Shown here one piece after another: positions 9,415 to 19,212 of a stretch of DNA of 64,000 nucleotides; the stretch's first letter is position 1, and the number at the start of each line of letters is the position of its first letter. The position numbers were made by a program, and so were the translations under genes. A model generated the notes under the pieces. That model was not told the origin of the DNA. It did no database searches and was given only the letters and a program-made list of their open reading frames with translations. This stretch comes from Sphingobacteruim zhuxiongii (GTDB lineage: Bacteria > Bacteroidota > Bacteroidia > Sphingobacteriales > Sphingobacteriaceae). The stretch lies in contig NZ_CP045652.1 in assembly GCF_009557615.1 (NCBI RefSeq), positions 2,232,001-2,296,000 of the forward strand, in the 5' to 3' direction.

Positions 9415-10611
9415 ATGACAATAGAAAATTTTAAAGCGTATGCGGAGCAGTATAAACAGAATTTGCTCGATGATGTCGTACCATTCTGGTTGAATAACTC
9501 CCAGGACTTAGCCTATGGTGGATACTTTACCTGCTTAGATCGCGACGGCAATGTATTCGACACGGATAAGTTTATCTGGTTGCAATGCCGACAAGTATGG
9601 TGCTTTGCCATGTTATACAATGAAGTAGAGCAAAAAGAAGAATGGTTAAAATGTGCAATTCAAGGTGCTGAATTCCTGTTGAAGAACGGAATGGATCCCC
9701 AAGGGAATTGGTACTTCTCCTTAACACAAGAAGGAAAGCCTCTGGTGCAACCCTATAATATCTTTTCTGACTGCTTTGCCTGCATGGCATTTGGACAGCT
9801 TTTTAAAGCCACGCAAGACCAGCAATATGCAGAACTCGCGCTACGTACATTTCAAAATATATTAAAGCGTAAAGACAACGCCAAAGGACAATACAATAAA
9901 CTGATTGCAGGTGTTCGAGACCTGCAAGGATTCTCCTTACCGATGATTCTTTCGAACCTCGTCTTGGAAGTCGAGCATCTGCTCGATAAAACCCTCGTAC
10001 AAGAGACTATTGCTAATACAACAGATACCATCTTAAACCGCTTCTATAAAAAGGATTTGGATATTATCCTCGAGAACGTAGGTATAGAAGGAGAGTTTGT
10101 AGACTGCTTTGAGGGGCGATTAGTGAACCCCGGACACGGACTCGAAGCCATGTGGTTTCTCATGGATATTGGCGTCAGAAACAACAATCAACAGCTCATT
10201 GACCAAGCTAAGGATATCTCCTTGTCTTTACTTTCCTACGGATGGGATGATACTTACGGTGGAATTTTCTATTTTAGAGATATCAATGATAAACCTCCCT
10301 TACAATTAGAATGGGATCAGAAACTTTGGTGGGTACATATGGAAACCCTGGTATGCTTATTAAAAGGCTATTTACATACCGGCGATGAGCGTTGTTGGGA
10401 ATGGTTTGAGAAAGTACATGCCTACACATGGCAACACTTTGCAGACCCAGCACACGGCGAATGGTTTGGCTACTTAAATAGGGCAGGAGAACCCCTATTA
10501 ACATTGAAGGGTGGCAAATGGAAAGGCTGCTTCCATGTACCAAGGGGATTATATCAATGTTGGAAAACCCTAGAGCAGCTGATTGATAAACAGGAAAAAA
10601 CAAACAATTAA
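9415..10611 (+). CDS. AGE-family 2-epimerase (N-acylglucosamine 2-epimerase type)
   Basis: 398 residues, the size of an (alpha/alpha)6-barrel AGE enzyme. The motif FIWLQCRQVWCFAMLY (residues 53-68) is the renin-binding-protein/N-acylglucosamine 2-epimerase version rather than that of cellobiose 2-epimerase. NPGHGLEAMW (His241) and FHVPRGLY (His374) provide the two histidines used for proton transfer at C2. The expected reaction is interconversion of N-acetylglucosamine and N-acetylmannosamine or a related free sugar in the cytoplasm. There is no signal peptide. Only one base separates it from the MFS sugar transporter, so uptake and epimerisation are coupled. In Bacteroidota nan operons such an epimerase accompanies a sialic acid lyase; none is present here, so a sialic acid role is unproven and the exact substrate is open. 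Confidence 0.88.
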   Translation: MTIENFKAYAEQYKQNLLDDVVPFWLNNSQDLAYGGYFTCLDRDGNVFDTDKFIWLQCRQVWCFAMLYNEVEQKEEWLKCAIQGAEFLLKNGMDPQGNWYFSLTQEGKPLVQPYNIFSDCFACMAFGQLFKATQDQQYAELALRTFQNILKRKDNAKGQYNKLIAGVRDLQGFSLPMILSNLVLEVEHLLDKTLVQETIANTTDTILNRFYKKDLDIILENVGIEGEFVDCFEGRLVNPGHGLEAMWFLMDIGVRNNNQQLIDQAKDISLSLLSYGWDDTYGGIFYFRDINDKPPLQLEWDQKLWWVHMETLVCLLKGYLHTGDERCWEWFEKVHAYTWQHFADPAHGEWFGYLNRAGEPLLTLKGGKWKGCFHVPRGLYQCWKTLEQLIDKQEKTNN

Positions 10612-10612
10612 C

Positions 10613-11848
10613 ATGGCAAACTTCTCGATAGAAAGCGTGCAGGTCGATCCTGTAGAGGAACAGTCAGACGTAAACTATACGCCTGCCTTAATCACCATGG
10701 CGGTATTGTACTTTATGATGGGTTTTATTACCTGCTTAAACGATACCTTGGTTCCTTTTTTCAAAAGTGGATTCGAACTTAATTATGCTCAATCTTCTCT
10801 CGTACAATTCTATTTTTTCCTAACCTACGGTCTGATGTCGATTCCTGCCGGAAGGCTCGTCGGTAAGATTGGTTATAAAAATGGCATCGTCTTAGGCTTT
10901 GCGATTGCGGCTATTGGGGCGGCCCTATTTTTTCCAGCTTCCCTGCTTCACCAATATAGCTTATTCCTCATGGCACTCTTTGTTCTAGCTATTGGTATTG
11001 TATTGCTGCAGGTTGCCGCAAATCCTTATATTACGGCGCTAGGCTCACCAAAGACCGCATCGGCAAGACTTAGCCTCATTCAGGGAATGGGATCCATAGG
11101 AACGACGATAGCGCCTATTTTTGGCGCATTCTTTATTCTCGCTAATCTCGAACAAAGCGCCGATTCCAGTGAAGCTGTTGTATGGCCGTATATGGGGATA
11201 GGTGCTACTTTACTACTGATCGCTTTCATTGTTTCCAGATTAAAACTACCGAGAATAAAAACACAGGAAGCCAATAGCAGAACAGCAAGTACTTCCATCT
11301 GGAAGCATAGAAACCTGCGCTTCGGTATTATTGCACTTTTTTGCTACGTAGGCGCCGAAGTAGCAATTGGAACCTTCCTAACCAATTATATTGGCGATGT
11401 ATTAGACATATCCGAGAAATCAGCGAATATCTATGTTTCTATTTATTGGGGTAGCATGTTTGTCGGAAGAATTCTAGGTGCTGTCTTATTGAAATACCTG
11501 TCAGCAGCCAAGGTGCTGATGTCTGTTGCACTATTGGCGATCGCTTTAATCGCAATCTCACTCTTAGGCGATGGCGTCGTTTCAGCCTACAGTATGGTCG
11601 CTGTTGGCTTCTGCAATTCAATTATGTTTGCGATTATCTTTTCCCTTTCTGTTCAAGGTCTAGGAAACCAAACTACACAGGCTTCTGGACTGTTATCATC
11701 GGCTATTGTTGGCGGTTCTATCATCCCGTATCTTCAAGGACTAGCTATTGATAACTTCAACTGGACTGTGGCATTTCTATTACCAATAGCCTGTTATCTT
11801 TTTATTGTGTATTATGGTTTCAATGGCTATAAGACAAAATTAGACTAG
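10613..11848 (+). CDS. MFS sugar transporter, FucP/GluP-like
   Basis: 411 residues from the ATG at 10613, one base after the epimerase stop; an upstream in-frame ATG at 10583 would overlap the epimerase and is less likely. Twelve hydrophobic helices are visible. The opening FMMGFITCLNDTLVPFFKSG with FELNYAQSSLVQFYFFLTYG is characteristic of the FHS (fucose/glucose/galactose:H+ symporter) family, as are VAANPYITALGSPKTASARL and QGMGSIGTTIAPIFGA. It should import the monosaccharide or disaccharide product into the cytoplasm for the preceding epimerase. It ends 10 bases from the convergent LacI gene, with no clear terminator in between. Confidence 0.92.
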   Translation: MANFSIESVQVDPVEEQSDVNYTPALITMAVLYFMMGFITCLNDTLVPFFKSGFELNYAQSSLVQFYFFLTYGLMSIPAGRLVGKIGYKNGIVLGFAIAAIGAALFFPASLLHQYSLFLMALFVLAIGIVLLQVAANPYITALGSPKTASARLSLIQGMGSIGTTIAPIFGAFFILANLEQSADSSEAVVWPYMGIGATLLLIAFIVSRLKLPRIKTQEANSRTASTSIWKHRNLRFGIIALFCYVGAEVAIGTFLTNYIGDVLDISEKSANIYVSIYWGSMFVGRILGAVLLKYLSAAKVLMSVALLAIALIAISLLGDGVVSAYSMVAVGFCNSIMFAIIFSLSVQGLGNQTTQASGLLSSAIVGGSIIPYLQGLAIDNFNWTVAFLLPIACYLFIVYYGFNGYKTKLD

Positions 11849-11858
11849 CATTATTGTC

Positions 11859-12866
11859 CTAGTGCGTAATGATCTCCGTTTCTAGAACGATATTTTCAAA
11901 ATGATAAACCGGATAACGACTCTCGATGAGTTGAATTAATTTCTCTGTGGCGGCTCTGCCCATCTCAAAGGCGGGCTGCCGTACACAGGTAAAGTCAGGC
12001 TGCAACATGTTTAAGCTATCCGAGTTAGAAAAGCCCGCAATGGCAGGATGCTGTGCTACGGGCTGCAATTGATGATATGCTTGAATGCAACCCATACTTA
12101 GACGATCACTCGCCACAAAAATCGCATCGACTTTCTGATCTAAGTTCGCATAATACGCCACCGCATCTTCTATCTCTTCTTGTAAACGGCCACCATGATG
12201 ACAGTATCGCACTAGGGAGTCGGTATAGGGTAACTGATTATCTCTAAGGGCATCTTTAAATCCTTCCAATCGCTCTGCGGTTATCGATAGATGCGGAGCA
12301 TTCGCAAGATGCACAATATGCCGAAATCCCTTATCAATTAATGATTGTGTCGCTTTGCGAGCACCTTCACGATTATTGACCGTAACAGTATGCGTCTCAA
12401 ACTCATTGATTATCCGATCGAAAAATACAAAGGGTAACCCACGTCCATGTAAATCAACAATATGAGAGAAATCGGTCGTCTCCGCAGACATCGAAATCAG
12501 CAGCCCATCCACCGAGCGATTCGCTAAATGCTGTATATTCATCACCTCCCGCTCATAGGCATCGTGGCTCTGCGAGATAATGACGTGATATCCCTTGGCA
12601 TACGCAACAGACTCAATACCATTGATCGCCTGCGAGAAAAAACTATTCGCAACTTCACATACAACAACCCCAATGGAATAGCTACGCCCATGACGTAAAC
12701 TCGAGGCTATAGGATTTCTTTTATACTTATGCTCTTCTGCGTAATCCAGAATACGCTTTTTCGTAAGTTCATTAATTTCATAACTGTCGCTTAATGCTCG
12801 GGAGACGGTGGAAGGAGAAATTGCTAAAGCACGAGCAATGTCTTTAATCGTAATCGGCTTATACAT
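11859..12866 (-). CDS. LacI-family transcriptional regulator
   Basis: 335 residues. The N-terminal helix-turn-helix (TIKDIARALAISPSTVSRAL, residues 6-25) and hinge (YKRNPIASSLRHGRSYSIGV) are classic LacI/GalR. The periplasmic-binding-protein-like effector domain follows (VVCEVANSFFSQAINGIESV; FVFFDRIINEFETHTVTVNN; VASDRLSMGCIQAY; PAIAGFSNSD). It probably represses or activates the flanking carbohydrate genes in response to a sugar. It is divergent from SusC of pair 2, and the shared 190-base interval contains GCAATCG/CGATTGC repeats that resemble LacI-type half-sites. Convergent with the MFS gene. The effector is unknown. Confidence 0.93.
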   Translation of the reverse strand: MYKPITIKDIARALAISPSTVSRALSDSYEINELTKKRILDYAEEHKYKRNPIASSLRHGRSYSIGVVVCEVANSFFSQAINGIESVAYAKGYHVIISQSHDAYEREVMNIQHLANRSVDGLLISMSAETTDFSHIVDLHGRGLPFVFFDRIINEFETHTVTVNNREGARKATQSLIDKGFRHIVHLANAPHLSITAERLEGFKDALRDNQLPYTDSLVRYCHHGGRLQEEIEDAVAYYANLDQKVDAIFVASDRLSMGCIQAYHQLQPVAQHPAIAGFSNSDSLNMLQPDFTCVRQPAFEMGRAATEKLIQLIESRYPVYHFENIVLETEIITH

Positions 12867-12924
12867 AATTTTCTTGGTTGATTATTCTAATATACTGAAA
12901 ATTAAGACAAGTAGCGTTTCTTTT

Positions 12925-12993
12925 GCAATCGTTGCCGGTATCGATTGCGTAGATTTAGTCCGTCAACAGAACCAACATCTTAACCACGATTGC
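12925..12993. promoter_or_regulatory. Candidate LacI-family operators
   Basis: Between the divergent LacI and SusC genes: GCAATCGTTGC (12925-12935), a pseudo-palindrome with GCAA/TTGC half-sites, then CGATTGC at 12942-12948 as a perfect inverted partner of GCAATCG (12925-12931), and a third CGATTGC at 12987-12993. LacI-family operators typically contain such GCAA...TTGC halves. Binding by the adjacent regulator is inferred. Confidence 0.55.
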
Positions 12994-13057
12994 TTAAATT
13001 ATATCACTGGAAAGAATTACCACCAAGGTATAGCCAGATAACCGATATAAATTTATT

Positions 13058-16000
13058 ATGAGAAACAAACCTATTAACTTTAGAGGAGTGCCCATCGTTA
13101 TTTTGTTCATGATGATCGGCTTTTTTTCCTTCGCGCAAGAGCGGCTTATCCGCGGTAAGATTTTAGATACCGAAGGCAATCCCCTCGAAGGTGTCAGCAT
13201 TAAACTCAAAGATATTGCTGGAGCGGGTACTTTGTCTGCCAAAGATGGAACCTTCCAATTGCAACTCAGCGCTGCCGCAAAAACACTCCTCATCAGCAAT
13301 GTAGGATACAACGCCAAACAAGTACATATAGGACCCTCCGACAATAATATATCCATTCGGCTAGAATCAAATACCCAAGACTTTGAAGAAGTCGTAGTCG
13401 TGGGTTATGGTGCCATGAAGAAGCGCGACCTAACTGGTGCAGTCGCTTCGGTGAATGCTAAAGATCTCAATACCATCCCAGCAGGCAATCCACTGGAAGC
13501 ACTACAAGGAAAAATAGCTGGTGTCGATATTGGTGCTGTTACTTCACCAGGTTCAGCACCCAGAATCCGAATCCGCGGAAACCGATCCCTCAATGCCAGT
13601 AACGAACCTCTCTATGTGGTAGACGGTATTCCGAGAAATTCCATTGATGATATTCCTGTAAACGATATCGAATCAATGGAAGTACTAAAAGATGCCGCAT
13701 CAACTGCAATCTATGGTAGTCGTGGTGCAAACGGTGTCGTCCTCGTATCCACCCGACGCGCAAAAGCAAATACCCCAACTTCAGTCTCCTACAATACCTA
13801 TGTCGGGATGAACAAAGCCCGCTTTCCAAAGATGATGACAGGGGATGAGTATGTGCAATTTCGCAGAGATGTATTTCGTGCTAGCCATAATAACGGATGG
13901 GCATCCGGCGAACCGAGAAATGAAGATGTCTTCGCAGCAAAAGAACTCGCCATAGTCAATAGTGGACAATTCGTCGACTGGCAAGATCTCATGTACAGAA
14001 AGCAAAGTATGAATCAAGAGCATAATATCAGTATTGCCCATGGTTCCGAGAAAACACAGATGGTCATCTTTGCCGGTTACCGTGATGAAGAAGGTTATTA
14101 TAAGACGAATGATTTCAAGCGTTACAACCTGAGCGTAAACCTAGATCATCGGATTAGTGATGCCTTGAAAATTGGTTTATCGTCCCGCTTGTCTAACAGC
14201 GACAGAAACCTATTTTGGGCACCCGATGTGAATATGCTGTATATGAACCCCACAGCAACCCCATATGATGAACAGGGCAATATGATTTGGAATCCCTCTG
14301 TACAACAAACTGCCGCTTGGAATATCTTAGCCAATTATCAGGAACCTTATATTAACAACGATAATTGGGTAAAGAGTTTCAATGTGCTCTATGCGGAATA
14401 CAGTTTCTTTGATGGCTTTAAACTCAGATCCAATTTCGGACTTGATTTGGCACAGCAAAAGCGCCGCGAATATTATGGCTCCATGACCACTCTGCGCTAT
14501 GGTCGCCCGGATTATGCGCGCAAAGCCGAAGAAGCGAGAACTGGTATCTTATGGGATAATATCCTGAGTTATGATAAGAAGTTTAATAAGCATAGCGTCA
14601 ATGGAACCTTTGTTGTCAGCTATCAACAACAGAAAACTAATGGCTTCTTTGCTTCCGGCGAGGGATTCCCAGGTGAAGAGCTCGAAGACTGGAACCTGAA
14701 CTCTGCAACACAGAATCTGTTAATGGGCTCCGATTATGAGAAATGGACACTAGGCTCTTTACTCGGACGCTTTCAATATGGCTATGACAGTAAGTATCTC
14801 TTGAACTTCTCCTTCCGTGCAGACGGTTCTTCTGTCTTGGCGGATGGCAATAAATGGGGCTATTTCCCTGCGGTTTCCGCAGCATGGGTGATCGATCAAG
14901 AGGAATTCTTTGAATCGAAAACTATCAATGCTTTAAAGCTTAGAGCAAGTTACGGTGTCGTAGGTAATTCCGCTATCGCGCCGTATTCTACATTGGCGAA
15001 TACCATGCAAGCAACCTACAACTTCGGCGAGAAAACATATTTCGGCTATAAGCTCGGCGGATTAGTCAATAAGCAACTCGGATGGGAGTATTCTGGAACT
15101 TATAACTTCGGTTTAGATTTCGGACTCTTATCAAATCGCATATCAGGAACCTTTGAATTCTATAAAACTGCAACAACAGACTTATTGATGAAGCGAAGCC
15201 TGCCTGATTTCTCAGGCTCCGAAAGCCCTGGCTCGAACGGCATCGGTTCTTCGCCGGCAAGTGTCTTCCAAAACATAGGAAGCACAAGCAATACTGGATT
15301 TGAGGCCATGATCACCTCTAATAACATCGTTTCGGATAAGTTTAGCTGGAGTACCACTTTTAACTTCTATACAAACAAAGAGAAGATCGTATCCTTATTA
15401 ACCGATGAAGATATGGTCGGCAACAAATGGTTTATTGGCCAACCTATCGGCGTATACTATGATTATGATAAATTGGGAATTTGGCAAACCGAGGAAAAGG
15501 ATGCCGCAGCAGGATTTCAACGGAAACCAGGTGATCCAAAACTAAGAGATGTCAACGCCGATGGTATTATTGATGCCGATCATGACCGCGTTGTATTGGG
15601 ACAAACCTCTCCAAAATTTGGTGGTTTTATCCGCAATAGTTTTGGTTATAAGGGTTTCAACTTAGCCATCGCCTTGGAAGGTAAGTTTGGTCATATGGTC
15701 GAAAGTAGTATGCTTGGCGGAAACATCTTCTACGATGGTACTCGCTGGGCACCGCAAGCGCTTGCTGGCAACTACTGGACCCCAGACAATCCTGATGGCG
15801 AATACCCATATTTAAACCGTGCGGTAGAGCAACGCGCCAATCTATTTGGAATCCGAAAAGGCGGCTACATCAATGTACAGGAAATATCCCTAGGCTATGC
15901 CATCCAAGAAAAATTAGGGCCATTTAAAACGCTCAATATTTATGCGCGTGCTAGAAACCCATTCTATCTCTATAAACAGGATAAAGACCTCGATCCGCAG

Positions 16001-16063
16001 TCACCAAACTTTGACTATTCCGCGTATCGCGTATTCGTATTGGGTTTAAACATCAACTTATAA
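13058..16063 (+). CDS. SusC/RagA-type TonB-linked outer-membrane transporter (pair 2)
   Basis: 1001 residues. Signal peptide (FRGVPIVILFMMIGFFSFAQ), CarboxypepD-regulatory-like domain from about residue 28 (LIRGKILDTEGNPLEGVSIK), the TonB-box region EEVVVVGYGAMKKRDLTGAV, plug motifs YVVDGIPRNSIDDIPVNDIE and VLKDAASTAIYGSRGANGVV, then a barrel ending in FVLGLNINL. No STN domain. It forms a pair with SusD 12 bases downstream and lies in one operon with the oxidoreductase and DUF6807 genes. The upstream candidate LacI operators suggest sugar-dependent control. Ligand unknown; it may take up a related form of the substrate used by pair 1. Confidence 0.95.
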   Translation: MRNKPINFRGVPIVILFMMIGFFSFAQERLIRGKILDTEGNPLEGVSIKLKDIAGAGTLSAKDGTFQLQLSAAAKTLLISNVGYNAKQVHIGPSDNNISIRLESNTQDFEEVVVVGYGAMKKRDLTGAVASVNAKDLNTIPAGNPLEALQGKIAGVDIGAVTSPGSAPRIRIRGNRSLNASNEPLYVVDGIPRNSIDDIPVNDIESMEVLKDAASTAIYGSRGANGVVLVSTRRAKANTPTSVSYNTYVGMNKARFPKMMTGDEYVQFRRDVFRASHNNGWASGEPRNEDVFAAKELAIVNSGQFVDWQDLMYRKQSMNQEHNISIAHGSEKTQMVIFAGYRDEEGYYKTNDFKRYNLSVNLDHRISDALKIGLSSRLSNSDRNLFWAPDVNMLYMNPTATPYDEQGNMIWNPSVQQTAAWNILANYQEPYINNDNWVKSFNVLYAEYSFFDGFKLRSNFGLDLAQQKRREYYGSMTTLRYGRPDYARKAEEARTGILWDNILSYDKKFNKHSVNGTFVVSYQQQKTNGFFASGEGFPGEELEDWNLNSATQNLLMGSDYEKWTLGSLLGRFQYGYDSKYLLNFSFRADGSSVLADGNKWGYFPAVSAAWVIDQEEFFESKTINALKLRASYGVVGNSAIAPYSTLANTMQATYNFGEKTYFGYKLGGLVNKQLGWEYSGTYNFGLDFGLLSNRISGTFEFYKTATTDLLMKRSLPDFSGSESPGSNGIGSSPASVFQNIGSTSNTGFEAMITSNNIVSDKFSWSTTFNFYTNKEKIVSLLTDEDMVGNKWFIGQPIGVYYDYDKLGIWQTEEKDAAAGFQRKPGDPKLRDVNADGIIDADHDRVVLGQTSPKFGGFIRNSFGYKGFNLAIALEGKFGHMVESSMLGGNIFYDGTRWAPQALAGNYWTPDNPDGEYPYLNRAVEQRANLFGIRKGGYINVQEISLGYAIQEKLGPFKTLNIYARARNPFYLYKQDKDLDPQSPNFDYSAYRVFVLGLNINL

Positions 16064-16074
16064 TTCTGAAAGAC

Positions 16075-17814
16075 ATGAAAGCATTTAAATATATAGGTTC
16101 AAAAATCGCAATCTCTCTACTAATTCTGTCGGCATCTTCTTGCAGCGATCTGCTCGAAGAGGAACCCAAGGGGATGATTAATGAAACCTTCCTGGCAACA
16201 GAAAGCGGATTGAAAAACCTGGTGATCTCCCAGTATTTTCAATGTAGAAATATCGTAGAAGATCTGCGTTTTACAGGAGAGTACCCTTCTGATATTACCA
16301 CTTACTCGGTCAATAGCGTCGATGCCATAGAAATAGGCTCTGGAAACACCAGTAACATGCCGACACTCGGTGCTTTCTCCTTATTCTGGAGACATTTGTA
16401 TGCCGGTATCAACAATATGAACTTTGGTCTTGAAGCCTTGGAAACGTTAAGCTTTAATGGATCGGAAAGCATCAAAGGCGAGTTGTCTTTCTTTCGCGCT
16501 TGGTACAATTTACTTATTGTAGAAAGCTGGGGAGCAGGGGCGCATTATGCAGAGAAATCCACTAATACCATTCTGACTGATGGCAATCAGCAACCAGTCG
16601 AAGTATTCTATAAACGAATACTTTCCGACATCAACACTGCAATTGCCACGTTGCCACTCACATCGCCAGAGCGTGGACGAGTAACTAAGCCTGCGGCGGA
16701 AGCAATGAAAACCAAAATTCTACTCGCCCTTGCGGGTTATAACCAATCGACAATCACAGCTGCTGGCTACGATAGCAAAGACAAACTTTATACAGAGGTA
16801 AAGCAATTGGCCGATAATGTCATTACGAAATACCAGTATAGCCTCTTGCCGAAATTCGAAGATATCTTTAGTGTATACCAAGAGGGGAATGCAGAAACAA
16901 TCTGGGCTGTTCAGTTCTCCGCTGAAGATAAATACAATACCAGTGATATGACGACCGGTGGTCATGGCTTACACCGCTATTGGGTAGGTAACTATAACCG
17001 TTCTGCTCGTACTGGACAAATTGTCCCAAGAACCTATGGCCACTCCATCTTCTACGGTCGCGAATATAGGCATGCTATGATGACGCGTTATTTCCTAAAG
17101 CTATTTAATCAGGCTGAAGATAGCCGCACCGAGGGAACCATTCAAACCGTATGGCGTGCCCTGTGGAGCGAAAGCTTGCAGAAGGAAAGTGATGTTGGTC
17201 TGCCAGTTAAAAATGGACAAGCAACAGACACCTTGCTTTTCAAACCTTTATATGATGTGGATGAGACAATGGCACAGGCTTTTGCAAAACGCGGCATCGC
17301 TGTCGACGGCCTAAATCATATTTATGATGCCGATGGTACGCCGAAGCCTGCTGCCAGAAGTTGGTATCATACCATGACGAAACATTTGGATCCTTCCAGA
17401 AAGGTACCCAAAGAAGAAGCATCCCATAAAGACGTGATTATGCTACGCTTGGGTGAGATTTATTTAAATGCTGCCGAAGCGGCTTTCAACCTCAATGATA
17501 AAACCGCCGCTGCAGATTATATCGATAGACTTCGCGTACGAGCGCGCAAAACTCCTGGAGCCCTAGCCGTAAAATCGGCCGATATCAGTCTTGACTTTCT
17601 ACTGGATGAGCGCGCGCGTGAACTAGGAGGGGAGCTATACCGATGGTTTGATTTAAAGCGAACACATAAATTAGTAGAACGCAGCAAAGCGTATAATCCT
17701 GACGCCAAGGGCGTACTCGCTATACATGAATTGCGACCAGTGCCGCAATCCGAACTCGATAAAGTAACCAATAGAAACGACTTTGTACAAAACCCTGGAT
17801 ATCCTACAAAATAG
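16075..17814 (+). CDS. SusD/RagB surface lipoprotein (pair 2)
   Basis: 579 residues with a lipoprotein signal (LLILSASSC, Cys23). SusD features are DLLEEEPKGMINETFLATES, ELSFFRAWYNLLIVESWGAG (TPR-like region), and the C-terminal RagB part with MLRLGEIYLNAAEAAFNLND, IDRLRVRARKTPGA, FLLDERARELGGELYRWFDL and VPQSELDKVTNRNDFVQNPG. It binds ligand at the surface and closes the SusC barrel encoded just upstream. A 42-base gap separates it from the oxidoreductase gene, compatible with a single transcript. Confidence 0.95.
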   Translation: MKAFKYIGSKIAISLLILSASSCSDLLEEEPKGMINETFLATESGLKNLVISQYFQCRNIVEDLRFTGEYPSDITTYSVNSVDAIEIGSGNTSNMPTLGAFSLFWRHLYAGINNMNFGLEALETLSFNGSESIKGELSFFRAWYNLLIVESWGAGAHYAEKSTNTILTDGNQQPVEVFYKRILSDINTAIATLPLTSPERGRVTKPAAEAMKTKILLALAGYNQSTITAAGYDSKDKLYTEVKQLADNVITKYQYSLLPKFEDIFSVYQEGNAETIWAVQFSAEDKYNTSDMTTGGHGLHRYWVGNYNRSARTGQIVPRTYGHSIFYGREYRHAMMTRYFLKLFNQAEDSRTEGTIQTVWRALWSESLQKESDVGLPVKNGQATDTLLFKPLYDVDETMAQAFAKRGIAVDGLNHIYDADGTPKPAARSWYHTMTKHLDPSRKVPKEEASHKDVIMLRLGEIYLNAAEAAFNLNDKTAAADYIDRLRVRARKTPGALAVKSADISLDFLLDERARELGGELYRWFDLKRTHKLVERSKAYNPDAKGVLAIHELRPVPQSELDKVTNRNDFVQNPGYPTK

Positions 17815-17856
17815 GGTAAACAGCAGCAATAATTTTTAAGCACAAAACTTTTAATT

Positions 17857-19200
17857 ATGGAAAACATGCATCAAAATTCTCGTAGAGAATTTATTAAAAA
17901 GGCCTCCTTGGGTGTCGTAGGACTCTCTACAATGGGCTTCAGCGCGAAGAGCTATGCTCGGATTATAGGCTCGAACGATCGCGTTCGTGTTGGTATTGTA
18001 GGCTTCTCCAATCGCTTTAAAGGATCGCTCTTTCCTTGTTTTATGGAACATGCCAAAGCCCAGAACTTTGAACTCGTCGCCGTATCCGATTTATGGAACC
18101 GACGTCGCGATGAAGCGTACGCCTTTGTGAAGCAGAAAGCTGGAATAGAGATCGGTAAGTATAGGAATAACGATGAGTTATTCCCGCGCAATGATGTCGA
18201 TGCAGTAATTATTAGTACTGCGGACTTTCAACATGCACTGATTGCAGCTGATGCTGTACGTCATGGAATGGACGTATATGTCGAGAAGCCATTAGCGGAA
18301 ACGCTAGAAGATGCCAAAATTGTACGCAAGGCAGTCGAAGAAACCGGTAAAATTCTACAGGTGGGATCGCAGCGGCGTAGTGCCCCGAACTATATTGCCG
18401 CCAATGAATTTATCCGTTCCGGGAAATTTGGCGATATCAAAATGGTTGATATGACATGGAATGTAAATCAACCCGGCCGCTGGCGATTACCACAGTTAAC
18501 CAAAGAAATCAGACAACAAGACACCGACTGGAACCGCTTTCTAATGAATCGTCCGAAGGTCGATTGGAATCCACGCTATTACCTCGAATATCGCTTGTTC
18601 TGGCCTTATTCTTCTGGGATATTCGGACAATGGATGGCGCATCAGATTGATACAGTACACTGGTTTACCGGATTAAATCACCCTCGTAGTGTTGTCGCTA
18701 GTGGCGGTATCTACCAATGGAATGACGGACGTACAAATCCGGATACACTAACCGCGGTCATGGATTATGGTCCTGCCAACGATATGAACAAGGGTTTCCA
18801 AGTACTCTATTCTTCCCGCTTTACCAACTCGGCGGGTGATGTTAAGGAATTATACTTCTCCAATTCCGGATCTCTAAATCTGGATACCAACGAGGTAAAT
18901 TCACTTGGCGGATTAACACAGAAAGCAGCAGCAGAAATGGGATTAAAAGAAAACCTACTGCAGCCATTTACTTTGCCGAATGCGACGCGTTTGGAAACTT
19001 CCGCCAACACCGGTGGGGATCCGATGACCTCATTACACATGTTAAACTGGATGGAATGTGTTCGAAATCGCAAGACGCCAAATGCAGATGTCGTTGCAGG
19101 TTATAATCATTCGGTGGCCAATATCATGGGCAGAACAGCGTATGAAACCGGAAAACGTGTAACGTTTGATGATGTAAAACAAGTAGTGGTCACCTCCTAA
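17857..19200 (+). CDS. Gfo/Idh/MocA oxidoreductase with Tat signal
   Basis: 447 residues. The N-terminus has a twin-arginine signal (SRREFIKKASLGVVGLSTMG), so the folded, cofactor-loaded enzyme is exported to the periplasm. The Rossmann domain starts at VRVGIVGFSNRF, contains AVIISTADFQHALIAADA and the hallmark VEKPLAET (Glu-Lys-Pro). A C-terminal Gfo/Idh/MocA alpha/beta domain follows (GIFGQWMAHQIDTVHWFTG supplies candidate catalytic His residues). Such enzymes carry tightly bound NAD(P) and oxidise or epimerise sugar carbons. Periplasmic members are known to act in oxidation/elimination routes of glycoside cleavage, a role proposed here by inference. It lies between SusD and the DUF6807 lipoprotein in the same operon. 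Confidence 0.92.
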   Translation: MENMHQNSRREFIKKASLGVVGLSTMGFSAKSYARIIGSNDRVRVGIVGFSNRFKGSLFPCFMEHAKAQNFELVAVSDLWNRRRDEAYAFVKQKAGIEIGKYRNNDELFPRNDVDAVIISTADFQHALIAADAVRHGMDVYVEKPLAETLEDAKIVRKAVEETGKILQVGSQRRSAPNYIAANEFIRSGKFGDIKMVDMTWNVNQPGRWRLPQLTKEIRQQDTDWNRFLMNRPKVDWNPRYYLEYRLFWPYSSGIFGQWMAHQIDTVHWFTGLNHPRSVVASGGIYQWNDGRTNPDTLTAVMDYGPANDMNKGFQVLYSSRFTNSAGDVKELYFSNSGSLNLDTNEVNSLGGLTQKAAAEMGLKENLLQPFTLPNATRLETSANTGGDPMTSLHMLNWMECVRNRKTPNADVVAGYNHSVANIMGRTAYETGKRVTFDDVKQVVVTS

Positions 19201-19212
19201 AATTTGCTAAAA

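Noticed and set aside
9415..11848. Assignment of the epimerase/transporter pair as a sialic acid (nan) operon
   Set aside because: No sialic acid lyase, sialidase or esterase gene is present; only the epimerase type and an MFS transporter agree.
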